DNA from: Salibaculum griseiflavum
Lineage (GTDB): Bacteria; Pseudomonadota; Alphaproteobacteria; Rhodobacterales; Rhodobacteraceae
Length of the DNA stretch: 53,261 bases
Assembly (NCBI RefSeq): GCF_003129565.1
Contig: NZ_QETF01000023.1
Location: 1-53,261 of the forward strand
Direction: 5' to 3'
Positions 43,194 to 51,652 of this stretch are shown here, piece by piece. Made by a program: the position numbers and the translations under genes. The notes beneath the pieces are model-generated. The model saw only the letters and a program-made list of their open reading frames with translations. It was not told the origin of the DNA and did not search any database. The stretch's first letter is position 1. Each line of letters begins with the position of its first letter.

Positions 43194-45788
43194 TCAAACC
43201 ACCTCATCCGCGATCAAGCGCAATTCCGAGACGATCGGTGTAAAGGCCGGATCACGCGTCCTCAGCCAGGCGCGCGCCTCAACCGCATGGGCCTCAATCT
43301 CGCTGTTGTCGATCCGCCCCCATGGCCCCCAGAACGGGTTGGCCCCCGCCGGGTCATCATCAGTTTCTCGGACCTCGAGCACCACGTCGATATCAGCCCC
43401 CTGGGAGCCGTCAAAGTCAGCCCAGCTGTCGATGGGAGTCATTCGATCATCGATGTAGTCGGACAGGGCCGAGGCCCCGACCAAGATATCCGAGCGCAAC
43501 CGCACCCGCTTCACGCCACCAAAATCTAGGTGCCCGTCGAACTGGTAAAGCCCTTCGGTAGCCAGCACCACAGGACTGCCCGCAGCATCGGTCCCGGTCT
43601 TGAGCTGCAAGGTCCCGGCCGTAACCTCGAGATTGGTCTTGGCCCCGGCAAACCCGGGCTCGGCGGCCAATGTGTTCAGCTGCGCAAAGCTCAGGATCTG
43701 CACGCCCTTGGTCGTGACCGTGCTGACCGGCCCGATGCGCCCCTCGCTGTCTTCGGCGCGCAAGAGGTAGGTTCCGGGCTTGAGCGGCACGACCGCAATC
43801 GCCTCACCGCCCGAGACCTGGTCCATAAGCGTGGAGTTCGCCCAGGTGGCGAGGCTCGCCTTGCTGTGGCGGATAATGACATTGCCGCCCACGCGCACAT
43901 CCACATCGCCCGCGCGCTGCCATTTCAGGACGGCAAGACCACCCGCTGACTGGATCGTCAACCCGGTCAATGCCGCCGGTGGCGCCGTCAGCCCAACAAT
44001 CTCCAAGGCGCCCTCCCGCCAGGCCGACGACACCCCCAGAATCGAGATCGCCTTGATCCGCACCTCCCATTGGCCCGGCTGGATGTCGCGCAACTCCATC
44101 ACCGTGCCCGAGGTGCGGCCGCGATCCAGCCAGGCGCCGCCCTCCCGGCGGGTCTCAACCTGATAGGTCTCGACAAAGCCCGAGGCCGCGGGCGCCCAGG
44201 CAATCCGGGCCAGGACTTTCACAGCCGAGCCATCCCGCGTCACGTAAAGCTCTTCCGTGATCTGCGGTGCCCCCGGTGGCGCGATGTCGAAAGCCGAGGG
44301 CAAGGTCGTGCGCGGGGCGGCTGCATAGATCTGTTCTTCCGAGACGTCCCAGTCGTAAATGAGCGGGGAGGTTTCTTGCAAGGAGAGCTCTGGTGCCAGA
44401 CGCGGCCCCCCTCCGGCCTGGCTCAGATCCAACCGCACCGCGTCAACCGCAAAGGGCTTGCCCTCCGGCAGACCTGCACCACCAAAGCCCCAACGGTCAT
44501 AGCGCAGATAGGTGGTCTCGCCGGCCGCCACGCGCCAGGCCTTCAGCTTGCCGGCCAGGGTCAGGCGCATCTGCCGCCGCGCCCGCTCCAGCTCGATCTT
44601 GGCCAGCCGCTGTGCCATGGACGCCGAGATCGTAAAGGGCAGAGAGATATCCCGCCAGACCCGCTCGCCATTGTCCTCCAACCGGTAGGCCTCGCTGGCA
44701 TAGGCCGGGAAGTCATCCGGCTGCCAGCTGTTCTCAGGGCTCACGAACTGGCCGCGCACCGCGTTGAAGTTCGACGCCCGGCTTTGCCGCGTGGTCAGGG
44801 TCAGCCCGCCCTCGCGGACATCATCGGCTGTGAGCGTCGTTTCCGGCACCCGGTAAGCCCCCGCCCGCAACCGCCATTGGCCCGCCTGCCAGATGCAGCG
44901 CCCCGCCATGGCCGTCAGCATCGACTCGATAATGGGCTGGGGCGTTTGCGACAGCGAGACCACACCATTGCAGGTATAGCGCGGCTCGCTCCCACCTGTG
45001 GCCACGGGCACCGCCTCATCGCAGATATTGGCCGCCTCGATCAGACTGTCCGGTGAGATCCCGTCAGGCTCCCCGATTGCAGCGCCGATCCCGTAGATCG
45101 GATGCGCCATGTAATCGGCCACACAGAGCGCCGCATTCTCGGTGTAGATCTGCGCGCCGGTCCGGGGATCAAGGATGTCGTCCTTGCCCTCCAGATCCAC
45201 GGTGATGTTCGGAATGCCCACCGGAAAAACATCCGCGTCATAGCTGAGCCGCAGATAGAGCGCTGCACACCCCGCAAGCCGGTGTGCGGCCGTCCAATGC
45301 TCCGGCGCCGCCGCGATGAGCCCCGCAAAGGCGGTCTGGTCCGCCGCACCGAGGCGCTTTTCAACAGTAACCTTTCCGGCCCAACGGCCTTGAGCGATCC
45401 CCGACGCGTCAACCGCCTCTTCGCCCTCAAAGTAAATGGCGCCAATGGATTTGACACGGTGGGCGGCCAGCACCACCACCAGGTGCAGATCCTTGTCCTT
45501 CGCACCCGTGGAATGCAAAAACACAATCACGCCGCCCTTGCGGGCGCGCCCGCAAACCATCTCGCGCGGCATCACCGGCTCGCGCACCGTCACCATGCGG
45601 GCCTGAAGCTCCATCTGGCCCAGCGAGGGCGTGGGCATCATCGCCTGCGCGGCAGCCGAGAGCAGCATCGAGCCGCCAAAATTGGCCGCAAAGCCGATGA
45701 GCCCACCCGCCGCAAAGGCCGCCGATAGACCACCGGCAGCCACCGCAGCCCCGCCAAGGGCCACGGCACCAAGAACCACTGGTGGCAT
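43194..45788 (-). CDS. J-like tail tip (host specificity) protein
   Basis: An 864-residue protein starting with a hydrophobic, Ala/Gly-rich segment (AVALGGAAVAAGGLSAAFAA) that often opens phage TipJ proteins. The central part holds the TipJ core (AALCVADYMAHPIYGIGAA, FNAVRGQFVSPENSWQPDDF). From ~residue 500 a fibronectin type III domain is suggested (APPGAPQITEELYVTRDGS). It ends in a domain with repeated Trp (WADFDGSQGADIDVVLEV, ANPFWGPWGRID). GGAGGACGTGACCC precedes the ATG. It is the central fibre/receptor-binding platform at the tail tip. Confidence 0.8.
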   Translation of the reverse strand: MPPVVLGAVALGGAAVAAGGLSAAFAAGGLIGFAANFGGSMLLSAAAQAMMPTPSLGQMELQARMVTVREPVMPREMVCGRARKGGVIVFLHSTGAKDKDLHLVVVLAAHRVKSIGAIYFEGEEAVDASGIAQGRWAGKVTVEKRLGAADQTAFAGLIAAAPEHWTAAHRLAGCAALYLRLSYDADVFPVGIPNITVDLEGKDDILDPRTGAQIYTENAALCVADYMAHPIYGIGAAIGEPDGISPDSLIEAANICDEAVPVATGGSEPRYTCNGVVSLSQTPQPIIESMLTAMAGRCIWQAGQWRLRAGAYRVPETTLTADDVREGGLTLTTRQSRASNFNAVRGQFVSPENSWQPDDFPAYASEAYRLEDNGERVWRDISLPFTISASMAQRLAKIELERARRQMRLTLAGKLKAWRVAAGETTYLRYDRWGFGGAGLPEGKPFAVDAVRLDLSQAGGGPRLAPELSLQETSPLIYDWDVSEEQIYAAAPRTTLPSAFDIAPPGAPQITEELYVTRDGSAVKVLARIAWAPAASGFVETYQVETRREGGAWLDRGRTSGTVMELRDIQPGQWEVRIKAISILGVSSAWREGALEIVGLTAPPAALTGLTIQSAGGLAVLKWQRAGDVDVRVGGNVIIRHSKASLATWANSTLMDQVSGGEAIAVVPLKPGTYLLRAEDSEGRIGPVSTVTTKGVQILSFAQLNTLAAEPGFAGAKTNLEVTAGTLQLKTGTDAAGSPVVLATEGLYQFDGHLDFGGVKRVRLRSDILVGASALSDYIDDRMTPIDSWADFDGSQGADIDVVLEVRETDDDPAGANPFWGPWGRIDNSEIEAHAVEARAWLRTRDPAFTPIVSELRLIADEVV

Positions 45789-45791
45789 GGG

Positions 45792-46241
45792 TCACGTCCT
45801 CCAGGCCAGACGACAGCTTGCAAGAGACAGGCGCACCAGACCCTCTGGCGCCACAAAGGCCGCCTTGGCGCCGATCACGACCCCAAACGCCTCCGGCGCG
45901 CCACCCAGAACCAGATCGCCCCGTTGAGCAAGCCGCACATCAGCAAGAGGGTCACCCAACAAGGCGCGCCCGCCCTCTTCAAGGCCGGCCCAGCCAAGCC
46001 GGCGCAGCACTCGCCCGCAGCCGACCCGTGTGCGATACCGTCCCCGCCACAGGGCGGCATGGTCCGGGCCGTTTGTGAGGTCACGGTGCAGATCAAAGGC
46101 CCAGGTCGCGCAGTCGTGCTGGCCCCAGGCAAAAGGCTGGGCCTGCGCACGGGTTATAGCGGTGGCGAGGACCTGCTCCCAGTTCCTGACCCGCAGCGGC
46201 GCCTTGCGGCGTGGCTCGCCCGGATATACATTCAATCCCAT
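45792..46241 (-). CDS. DUF6950 (NlpC/P60-like) tail protein
   Basis: A 149-residue protein. The ATG at 46241 has AAGGTGGATAGAC upstream, which favours it over an earlier in-frame start at 46274. The core PFAWGQHDCATWAFD has the Cys of an NlpC/P60-like peptidase and a later RGDLVLGG block matches DUF6950. Tail peptidases of this type help DNA entry by cutting cell wall. In the Rhodobacter gene transfer agent the NlpC/P60 protein holds the same place before the large tip protein. Confidence 0.7.
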   Translation of the reverse strand: MGLNVYPGEPRRKAPLRVRNWEQVLATAITRAQAQPFAWGQHDCATWAFDLHRDLTNGPDHAALWRGRYRTRVGCGRVLRRLGWAGLEEGGRALLGDPLADVRLAQRGDLVLGGAPEAFGVVIGAKAAFVAPEGLVRLSLASCRLAWRT

Positions 46242-46268
46242 GTCTATCCACCTTAGGGGAGGTTCATC

Positions 46269-46496
46269 ATGCAAGTCGCCAAGTGGGGCAACTCCCTCGC
46301 CGTCCGCTTACCCGCCGACTTGGTGCGCAAGCTCGATCTCAAGGCCCGCGATGAGATCGAGCTGCAGGCCACCGAGACCGGCCTGACCGTCCTGCGTCAG
46401 CCCAACCCCGACGAGGTACTGGCCGCACTGGCAGAGTTTCGGGGGCGGCTGCGCGCAGATCAGCGGCTCTCACGCGACGACGCTCATGCGCGCTGA
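46269..46496 (+). CDS. VapB/MazE-type antitoxin (SpoVT-AbrB fold)
   Basis: A 75-residue protein starting MQVAKWGNSLAVRLPADLV, a textbook SpoVT/AbrB DNA-binding domain. GGGGAGG lies 8 bases before the ATG. The C-terminal part is acidic/basic mixed (LRADQRLSRDDAHAR) for toxin binding. It overlaps the toxin frame by 11 bases. It is on the plus strand inside a minus-strand late operon, so it is an insertion, and it looks intact even though its toxin is broken. Confidence 0.8.
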   Translation: MQVAKWGNSLAVRLPADLVRKLDLKARDEIELQATETGLTVLRQPNPDEVLAALAEFRGRLRADQRLSRDDAHAR

Positions 46497-46912
46497 GTTC
46501 TTCGACACCAACATGATCCACTACCTGCTCGACCAGGGCTCCAAGGCCGACAGGGCCACCGCGCTCATCGCTCAAGGGGGGGCTGATCAGCGTGCAGGTA
46601 CTCAACGAGGCGCTGGTCAATTGCCTGCGCAAAGCCGGGATGGACTGGTCCGAATCGGGCCGATTTCTGGCCCATGTGCGGTATTTCTGCTAGGTCTGTG
46701 ATCTGAGCGCACAGACCCATGACATCGGCCGTGCCCTCGGCGCGCGCTACAAGCTCTCGGTCTATGGCGCCATGATCGTGGCCGTCGCCCTCGAGGCTGG
46801 CTGCACCACGCTTTACTCCGAGGACATGCAGCACGGTCTGCTCATTGAAGACCAGCTGCGGATCGATAACCCGTTTCGACCGACCCAATTCATCCCCCCC
46901 GCCCCCAGGTGA
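46486..46912 (+). pseudogene. Broken VapC-type PIN toxin
   Basis: The frame begins MRAEFFDTNMIHYLLDQG, a PIN-domain start. A run of seven G at 46576-46582 (six needed) shifts the frame. Reading past it gives GGLISVQVLNEALVNCL, then an in-frame TAG at 46691-46693, then DLSAQTHDIGRALG and YSEDMQHGLLI to a stop at 46912. In relatives the last segment reads S-x-W/Y-D-A-L-I-V-A; here it is SVYGAMIVA, with Gly where the third acidic residue belongs. Three independent lesions make it inactive. Confidence 0.8.
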
Positions 46913-47453
46913 TTTCCCGATCTTGGATCGCCGTCACATGCTCAAAGCCGCGATCACCTGGATGCAGGGCCTGCTGGCTTTCATGGGTATAGCGCCAGTT
47001 GCGCGGCACGCTGAGATCAATGAGACGGTTTTCATAGCTGATCGTGATCCGGCAGCTCTGCCCATCCTCCTGCAACTCGGGCACATCAAGACGGCCCGTA
47101 AAGGCCTGCACGGGATCGGTAATCACTGCGCGGTCCTCCGTAAGTAGCGCCAGCCAGATGCGTCCCGCCTGACCCTGGCGCGCCTCATCGATCGCAAGCC
47201 CCACCAGATCCAGCGGCACGCCTGAGAGCGAGACCGTCGTGCCAGAGGCCACAACGTCCGAGGTTTCTTCAAGCGGGCCAAGCCCAAGAAGCGCGCCGAC
47301 GCCGGTCCAGGTCTTGCCGTCCCAGTCCGTCGGCCCCGGACCGGTCCAGATCCGCACCATGCCCGACGGGAATGCGCCTTCAAAAAAGATCGCAGGCTGC
47401 AGATCCGCAATCTCCAGCGCCGCGGCCACGGAGGTTGTCATATCCCGGCTCAT
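46890..47453 (-). CDS. DUF2163-like distal tail protein
   Basis: A 187-residue protein starting MSRDMTTSVAAALEIADLQ. It has FEGAFPSGMVRIWTGPGPTD, WDGKTWTGVGALLGLG and a C-terminal RITISYENRLIDLSVPRNWR. These fit the DUF2163/GTA gp13-like baseplate hub family. The ATG overlaps the previous stop as ATGA. The broken PIN toxin frame on the other strand overlaps its last 23 bases. Probable function: connector between the tail tube and the tip proteins. Confidence 0.65.
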   Translation of the reverse strand: MSRDMTTSVAAALEIADLQPAIFFEGAFPSGMVRIWTGPGPTDWDGKTWTGVGALLGLGPLEETSDVVASGTTVSLSGVPLDLVGLAIDEARQGQAGRIWLALLTEDRAVITDPVQAFTGRLDVPELQEDGQSCRITISYENRLIDLSVPRNWRYTHESQQALHPGDRGFEHVTAIQDREITWGRGG

Positions 47454-48049
47454 AGCGCCTCGCGGGCTGATAGGGCGAAGCGGTGACGCGCCACGCGCGT
47501 AATGCGCGTCGACACGGCACTTTTGGGGCGCAGCAGCACCTGCGGCCGGTTCACCTCCAAAGGGGTGTGGGCCGGCAGCGCGCGGCGGATCGCTGGAAAG
47601 AGCGTCAGCGTCGCCATGCCATTGATATCCGCCGTCGCGTCAAAGGCAATCTGGTGGAGCCGCGTCTCGCGCGCCGTGCCGATGGAGACAAAGTCGCCCG
47701 AGGCCAGGGCCGCCGCCCCCGGTGGCCAACCTTGCGTTTGCACCACATTGCCCCCCGAGACGGGTATCGCCAGTGTGATCGGTTGCGCGAGGTTCTTGGG
47801 CGCAATCGATGGATCGGTAAAGAGCAGCAGGCCCCGGCCAGAGCCAAGGGCCGTCAGGGCGGCCGAGACCGAGCGCGCCAGCGGTCCCGATTGTGCGGCG
47901 AACTCGATCTCATATTCCCACCATTCCCCGCCCCAGTCCTGCACCTCCACCGTTCCAGTAAAGGGCGACGGCGTTTGACTGGTGGCGGTCACCAAGCGCC
48001 GCTCAAGGCCCGCCACCCAGGTGCGCGGCAGCTCCACAATGACGCTCAT
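47450..48049 (-). CDS. Distal tail-like protein (GTA gp12-type position)
   Basis: A 199-residue protein starting MSVIVELPRTWVAGLERRLV. It includes VQDWGGEWWEYEIEFAAQSG, GSGRGLLLFTDPS and LTLFPAIRRALPAHTPLEV, a pattern seen in distal tail proteins that follow tape-measure genes. ATGA overlaps join it to both neighbours. The role by position is to form the ring at the end of the tail tube. Confidence 0.6.
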   Translation of the reverse strand: MSVIVELPRTWVAGLERRLVTATSQTPSPFTGTVEVQDWGGEWWEYEIEFAAQSGPLARSVSAALTALGSGRGLLLFTDPSIAPKNLAQPITLAIPVSGGNVVQTQGWPPGAAALASGDFVSIGTARETRLHQIAFDATADINGMATLTLFPAIRRALPAHTPLEVNRPQVLLRPKSAVSTRITRVARHRFALSAREAL

Positions 48050-50514
48050 GCCATCCGCCCCCGCCGCATCGCATTGCCAACAGCGGCCACCGCCATGCGC
48101 TCGAACTCAGGCTGAGCGTTGCTCAGCACCATTGCGATCTGCTCGGCCACACCCATTTGCGCCCCCCGCGCATCGACACTGAGGTGGACAGCCACCGGCG
48201 GTGTGCCAGTCGCCCCGCGGGCAAGCTCGGCCCGCGACAAGACCCGCTCACCCCGCTGCAGGATGGTGGGCACTTCATCAGGCTGCAACCCGGCCCAACC
48301 CCCAGTATGCATGCGCGGCGCATGGGCAAAGACGGCTGCGGGCACAGTGCGCCTATGGCCGGAGAGCCCCACCATGCCACCAGTATGGGAGACCACCGCC
48401 GTGACGGCCTCTGCGCCGCCAAAAATACCCCCGAGCGCATTTGCAATCGGCCCAAGGACCGCCCGGCGGAACTGCAGCACCGCAAGATCCGCCAGGATCG
48501 CACGCACCAGCCCCTTGAAGTCGAGCTTGCCGGTTTCGACAAAGCTGCGGAACGCGCTTTCGGCGCCAGAGAAGGCACTGGTCAGCGTCTCACCCAGATC
48601 CTTGCCCCAGTCGAGCGCGTCCGTGGCGTAGGACTTCAGGGCCTCCGAGACGGCGCGCCAGCCAGTCACGATCTTTTCGGCCGCCCCGCCATTGGCGCCG
48701 CGTACACCACCACCCGTAACGGCCTCTCCAGTCTGGGCCATAGCGCCTGCCAGACGATCCGCGGCGTCCGTAGCCTCATCAAGCGCTGCCGCACCGTCGG
48801 CGCCGGTGCCCGCAACCGCATCGCGCAGCGCCGCCCAGGAGGTCAGCGGGGCCGTGGCGCTCGTCGCGAGGTCCGTGGCGGCCTGACGATAGGTATTGGC
48901 CGTGCGCAGCGCCTCGGCGGCGATCCCGTCAAGCCCCAGATCTGGCGCGGTGAGCGGCTGGTCCTCAAATGCCCGGCGGAACGCCTCTGCAGCTGCATTA
49001 CCCGCCTCCGCCGAGGCCTCGGCATAGGGGTTCAGGATATCGCCCAGATCAAGCGCGCCTATTTCACCAAAGGTGCTCTCGATCCCAACCGCCGCCAGTG
49101 CAGCGCGGATCTTGCCGGTAAAGGCATCGATCCGGGCGATCGCGCCGTTCAGCATCGCCTCGATCCCATCGAGCATCCGGTTGGCCGCCGAGAAGACCAG
49201 ATCCCCGATCACACCCGGCAGCCGCGCCCAGATCTCCCGCACCGCCAAGAGCGCGCCTTCAAAGGTATTCGCCGTAGCATTGCCAAAGGCAACCACGCTT
49301 TCAATTGCCCCCGCCATGCTGGAGGCCGCATCAGCTTTGAGATCATAAAACATCGCCGTGGTACGCGCGCCCACGGCCGAGGCCCCCATCTTGATCCGGT
49401 CCCAGACCTCAACGGCGACATCCTTCAAAAGACGCATCGCCACGCCAAAGCCGCCCGCGCCGGAGGCCAGCCGCGTGAACCAATAGACCAGCTCGCCTGC
49501 ACCCACGATCAGCGCGCCGATGCCCGTGCGGATGAGGGCGCCCTTGAGCACCACAAGCGTGGTTGCCAACCCCCGCACCGAAAGCGCCGCCGCCGCCATC
49601 GCGGCTAACCAGCGGCCAGCGAGGAAGCTGGCGAAGGTGCCGGCATAGATCGCGAGCCGGTCAAGATTGGCCAGAACCGCATCAAAGGCCCGGCTGATCG
49701 GACTGGTGGAAGAGGCCAGGACGACAAAAGTCTTGGCCACAGCCTCCAAAGACGGGGCCAGCGCCACGGCAACCCGGTTGCGCACCCCCGTAAACACCTG
49801 ACCGATGCTGACCAGCGCCAGTTCAGACCGGCGCATGGCAGCAATGGCATCTGCGTCGAGCACTGCCCCAAGCGCCTGTGCTTGTGCCCCAAGCCGCGTC
49901 ATCTCCGCGCCGCCGTTCTGCAAGAGCGGAATGAGACGCGTCGCATCCGAGGCCATCGCCTCGAGATAAAAGGTCATCTCTTGGCTGTTGACACCCGCGC
50001 GCTCCAAACTCTCGACATAAAGCTGCAGCGCCTCAGGACCGGACAGTCGGGCAAACTGATCGGCCGTTAGCCCCACACGCGGCGCGATGTTCTCAAAGAA
50101 GTCGGCCATCGGGCCGCCCCCCGTTTGCAGAAAGTCTCCAACCCTGTCGTTCACGTCCTTGAGGATGTCCGCGAGTTTTTCCTGTTCAATCCCCACCGTG
50201 GCCGAGGCCGCCGACCAGCGCTGGAAGACCTCAGGGTTGGCATTGGCCACCCGGGAGAGCTGATCAATCTCATTGGCGGCCGCAATGGTCGAGCGCGTCA
50301 TCGCCACCGTAGCCCCAGCCAGGGCGGCGGCCGCAACCCTGGCCACGCCCCGCGCCCGCCGCGCAAAAGCCGCCATGCGCGCATTGGCCTGGTCCAATTC
50401 GTGTCCCAAACGCCCCATGCCCCGCGACCCAGCCTGGCCCACGCCCTCAAGCTCGGCTCGCACCTGCCGACCGCCCGTCGCCGACAAGCGGACAGAGACC
50501 TTTTTCTCAACCAT
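48046..50514 (-). CDS. Tape measure protein
   Basis: About 822 residues. The ATG at 50514 (MVEKKVSVRLSATGGRQVRA) is preferred to a TTG four codons earlier. Long Ala-rich helices alternate with hydrophobic segments near residues 280-345 (VLASSTSPISRAFDAVLANL, GTFASFLAGRWLAAM). FARRARGVARVAAAALAG is near the N-terminus. Tape measure length sets tail length; at 0.15 nm per residue this predicts a tail near 120 nm. It follows the frameshifted chaperone, the usual order. Confidence 0.8.
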   Translation of the reverse strand: MVEKKVSVRLSATGGRQVRAELEGVGQAGSRGMGRLGHELDQANARMAAFARRARGVARVAAAALAGATVAMTRSTIAAANEIDQLSRVANANPEVFQRWSAASATVGIEQEKLADILKDVNDRVGDFLQTGGGPMADFFENIAPRVGLTADQFARLSGPEALQLYVESLERAGVNSQEMTFYLEAMASDATRLIPLLQNGGAEMTRLGAQAQALGAVLDADAIAAMRRSELALVSIGQVFTGVRNRVAVALAPSLEAVAKTFVVLASSTSPISRAFDAVLANLDRLAIYAGTFASFLAGRWLAAMAAAALSVRGLATTLVVLKGALIRTGIGALIVGAGELVYWFTRLASGAGGFGVAMRLLKDVAVEVWDRIKMGASAVGARTTAMFYDLKADAASSMAGAIESVVAFGNATANTFEGALLAVREIWARLPGVIGDLVFSAANRMLDGIEAMLNGAIARIDAFTGKIRAALAAVGIESTFGEIGALDLGDILNPYAEASAEAGNAAAEAFRRAFEDQPLTAPDLGLDGIAAEALRTANTYRQAATDLATSATAPLTSWAALRDAVAGTGADGAAALDEATDAADRLAGAMAQTGEAVTGGGVRGANGGAAEKIVTGWRAVSEALKSYATDALDWGKDLGETLTSAFSGAESAFRSFVETGKLDFKGLVRAILADLAVLQFRRAVLGPIANALGGIFGGAEAVTAVVSHTGGMVGLSGHRRTVPAAVFAHAPRMHTGGWAGLQPDEVPTILQRGERVLSRAELARGATGTPPVAVHLSVDARGAQMGVAEQIAMVLSNAQPEFERMAVAAVGNAMRRGRMA

Positions 50515-50839
50515 GGTCGTGTTCAATCTCTTCGTTTGTCTTGCGCACCATCACAGCCTCGATGTGCGGCAGAAGTTCAGCGATGATGCGGGGTGACAGC
50601 CCGAGAGCGGCGCCGAGCTGCAGCGCCGGCCCCATATTCCAGCCAATGACCGCGCCGCCATTTGCGCCGGCAGCCACGCGCACCTGCCCGCCGAGCCGCT
50701 GGACCAAGTCCCAGACCTGCCAACCCTCGAAGGTGTGCGGCGCATTGAGACGGTAGGGGCAGTCCGGGCACGCCCCCACGCACGCCGCGCAATAGGCACC
50801 GCCCCCGCTGAACTCCCAGTCAGCGAGCGCGGTCAGGCG
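50507..50839 (-). CDS. Frameshift extension (gpT-like) of the tail assembly chaperone
   Basis: This frame has no good start of its own but opens right after the A9 run of the upstream gene. It reads RLTALADWEFSGGGAY, CAACVGACPDC (four Cys, a possible zinc site), then GWQVWDLVQRLGGQ and a helical end RKTNEEIEHDHG. It lies in the +1 (or -2) frame relative to the upstream gene, so a slip on the A9 gives a G-T-type fusion as in many siphophages. It ends 8 bases inside the tape-measure gene. Confidence 0.65.
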   Translation of the reverse strand, partial: RLTALADWEFSGGGAYCAACVGACPDCPYRLNAPHTFEGWQVWDLVQRLGGQVRVAAGANGGAVIGWNMGPALQLGAALGLSPRIIAELLPHIEAVMVRKTNEEIEHDHG

Positions 50840-51215
50840 TTTTTTTTTCCTGCTCCAGGATCAGCGCCCCGGCGATGTAGTCGGTCTGGAACGCCTCGAA
50901 GATCGGCCAGAGCTCAAGAAGAGCGTCGATGCCCTCAGGCGTCAGCGGCAGAGGCTTGCCCTCCGCGTCGCCAACGCCCTCCCAGTCTTTGACAACGATG
51001 CGCGCCACGGCCTTGGCTACGATGACGGCGATCTGATCATCGTGGCCAGGATCGGTGGCCCTGTCGAGGTCCGCGTCGTCACCTGCTATTGTCCTCACGC
51101 TTGGGTCACTACGCGCTGCCATCATCACGGCCGTGGTCAACGGCTCCACAAACAGCCGCACGCCATGGCCAAGATCAAGCCAGTGCGGCTCAGTGGAAAG
51201 GTTGAGTTTGAGCAT
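50820..51215 (-). CDS. Tail assembly chaperone (gpG-like), zero-frame product
   Basis: A 131-residue protein starting MLKLNLSTEPHWLDLGHGV; GGAGACCTCAAGAC precedes the ATG. It has RLFVEPLTTAVMMAARSDPS, VAKAVARIVVKDWEGVG and a C-terminal LILEQEKKTPDRAR. It lies between tail tube and tape measure, the invariant place of the tail assembly chaperone. Near its end the codons GAA-AAA-AAA-ACG form a run of nine A on the coding strand (50840-50848), where frameshifting would produce the longer form. Confidence 0.7.
   Translation of the reverse strand: MLKLNLSTEPHWLDLGHGVRLFVEPLTTAVMMAARSDPSVRTIAGDDADLDRATDPGHDDQIAVIVAKAVARIVVKDWEGVGDAEGKPLPLTPEGIDALLELWPIFEAFQTDYIAGALILEQEKKTPDRAR
50838..50850 (-). 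promoter_or_regulatory. A9 slippery sequence for programmed frameshifting
   Basis: On the minus strand GG-AAAAAAAAA-CG. The zero frame continues nine more codons to a stop; the -1 frame stops after two codons; only the +1/-2 frame stays open for ~110 codons and encodes the Cys-rich extension. A slip by -2 or +1 on the A run is therefore required. Phage Mu uses -2 frameshifting for its chaperone, so a precedent exists. Confidence 0.6.
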
Positions 51216-51338
51216 GTCTTGAGGTCTCCATCATTCATTGGCACAAAAAGCGAAACGGTCACGCAGCGAAGCATGCTGAGGATCTGTTCCCCCCTGGGGT
51301 CACGCCTGATCCGCGACCAAACGAGAGGAACGCGCCAA

Positions 51339-51632
51339 ATGGCTGAGGATCCCAAGTGGCGACAGATTTTGGAACTTTCTGTGGCTTTGGAGATCACCAA
51401 GTCTGAGCGCGCGAGCCTCAAGGAGCAGGTGGCCCTGCTTCAGGACCAATTGCGCAAGGCCACGCAGCGCGCTGAAAGAGCTGAAGAGCGCCTGCACGAC
51501 ACCACCGTTATGATGGCCACCATAAGCCGTGAGGCGATCACAGCCCCAGGCCGGTCCGTGGCCACCGAAGTGACGATCAACGGCAGACCCGTCCTGCGCC
51601 TGAGCAATCCAATCTCTCATATTGAACACTGA
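51339..51632 (+). CDS. Plus-strand coiled-coil ORF within the tail operon
   Basis: A 97-residue protein starting MAEDPKWRQILELSVALEI. The ATG at 51339 has GAGAGGAACGCGCCAA upstream. Residues ~20-52 are a strong heptad coiled coil (ASLKEQVALLQDQLRKATQ, RAERAEERL), and the end reads VTINGRPVLRLSNPISHIE. It is antisense-oriented to, and located between, the tail tube and chaperone genes, with a 123-bp divergent gap before the chaperone. It looks like a moron gene; I cannot name a family. Confidence 0.5.
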   Translation: MAEDPKWRQILELSVALEITKSERASLKEQVALLQDQLRKATQRAERAEERLHDTTVMMATISREAITAPGRSVATEVTINGRPVLRLSNPISHIEH

Positions 51633-51652
51633 GCGATCCGCTCCCGGCGCCA

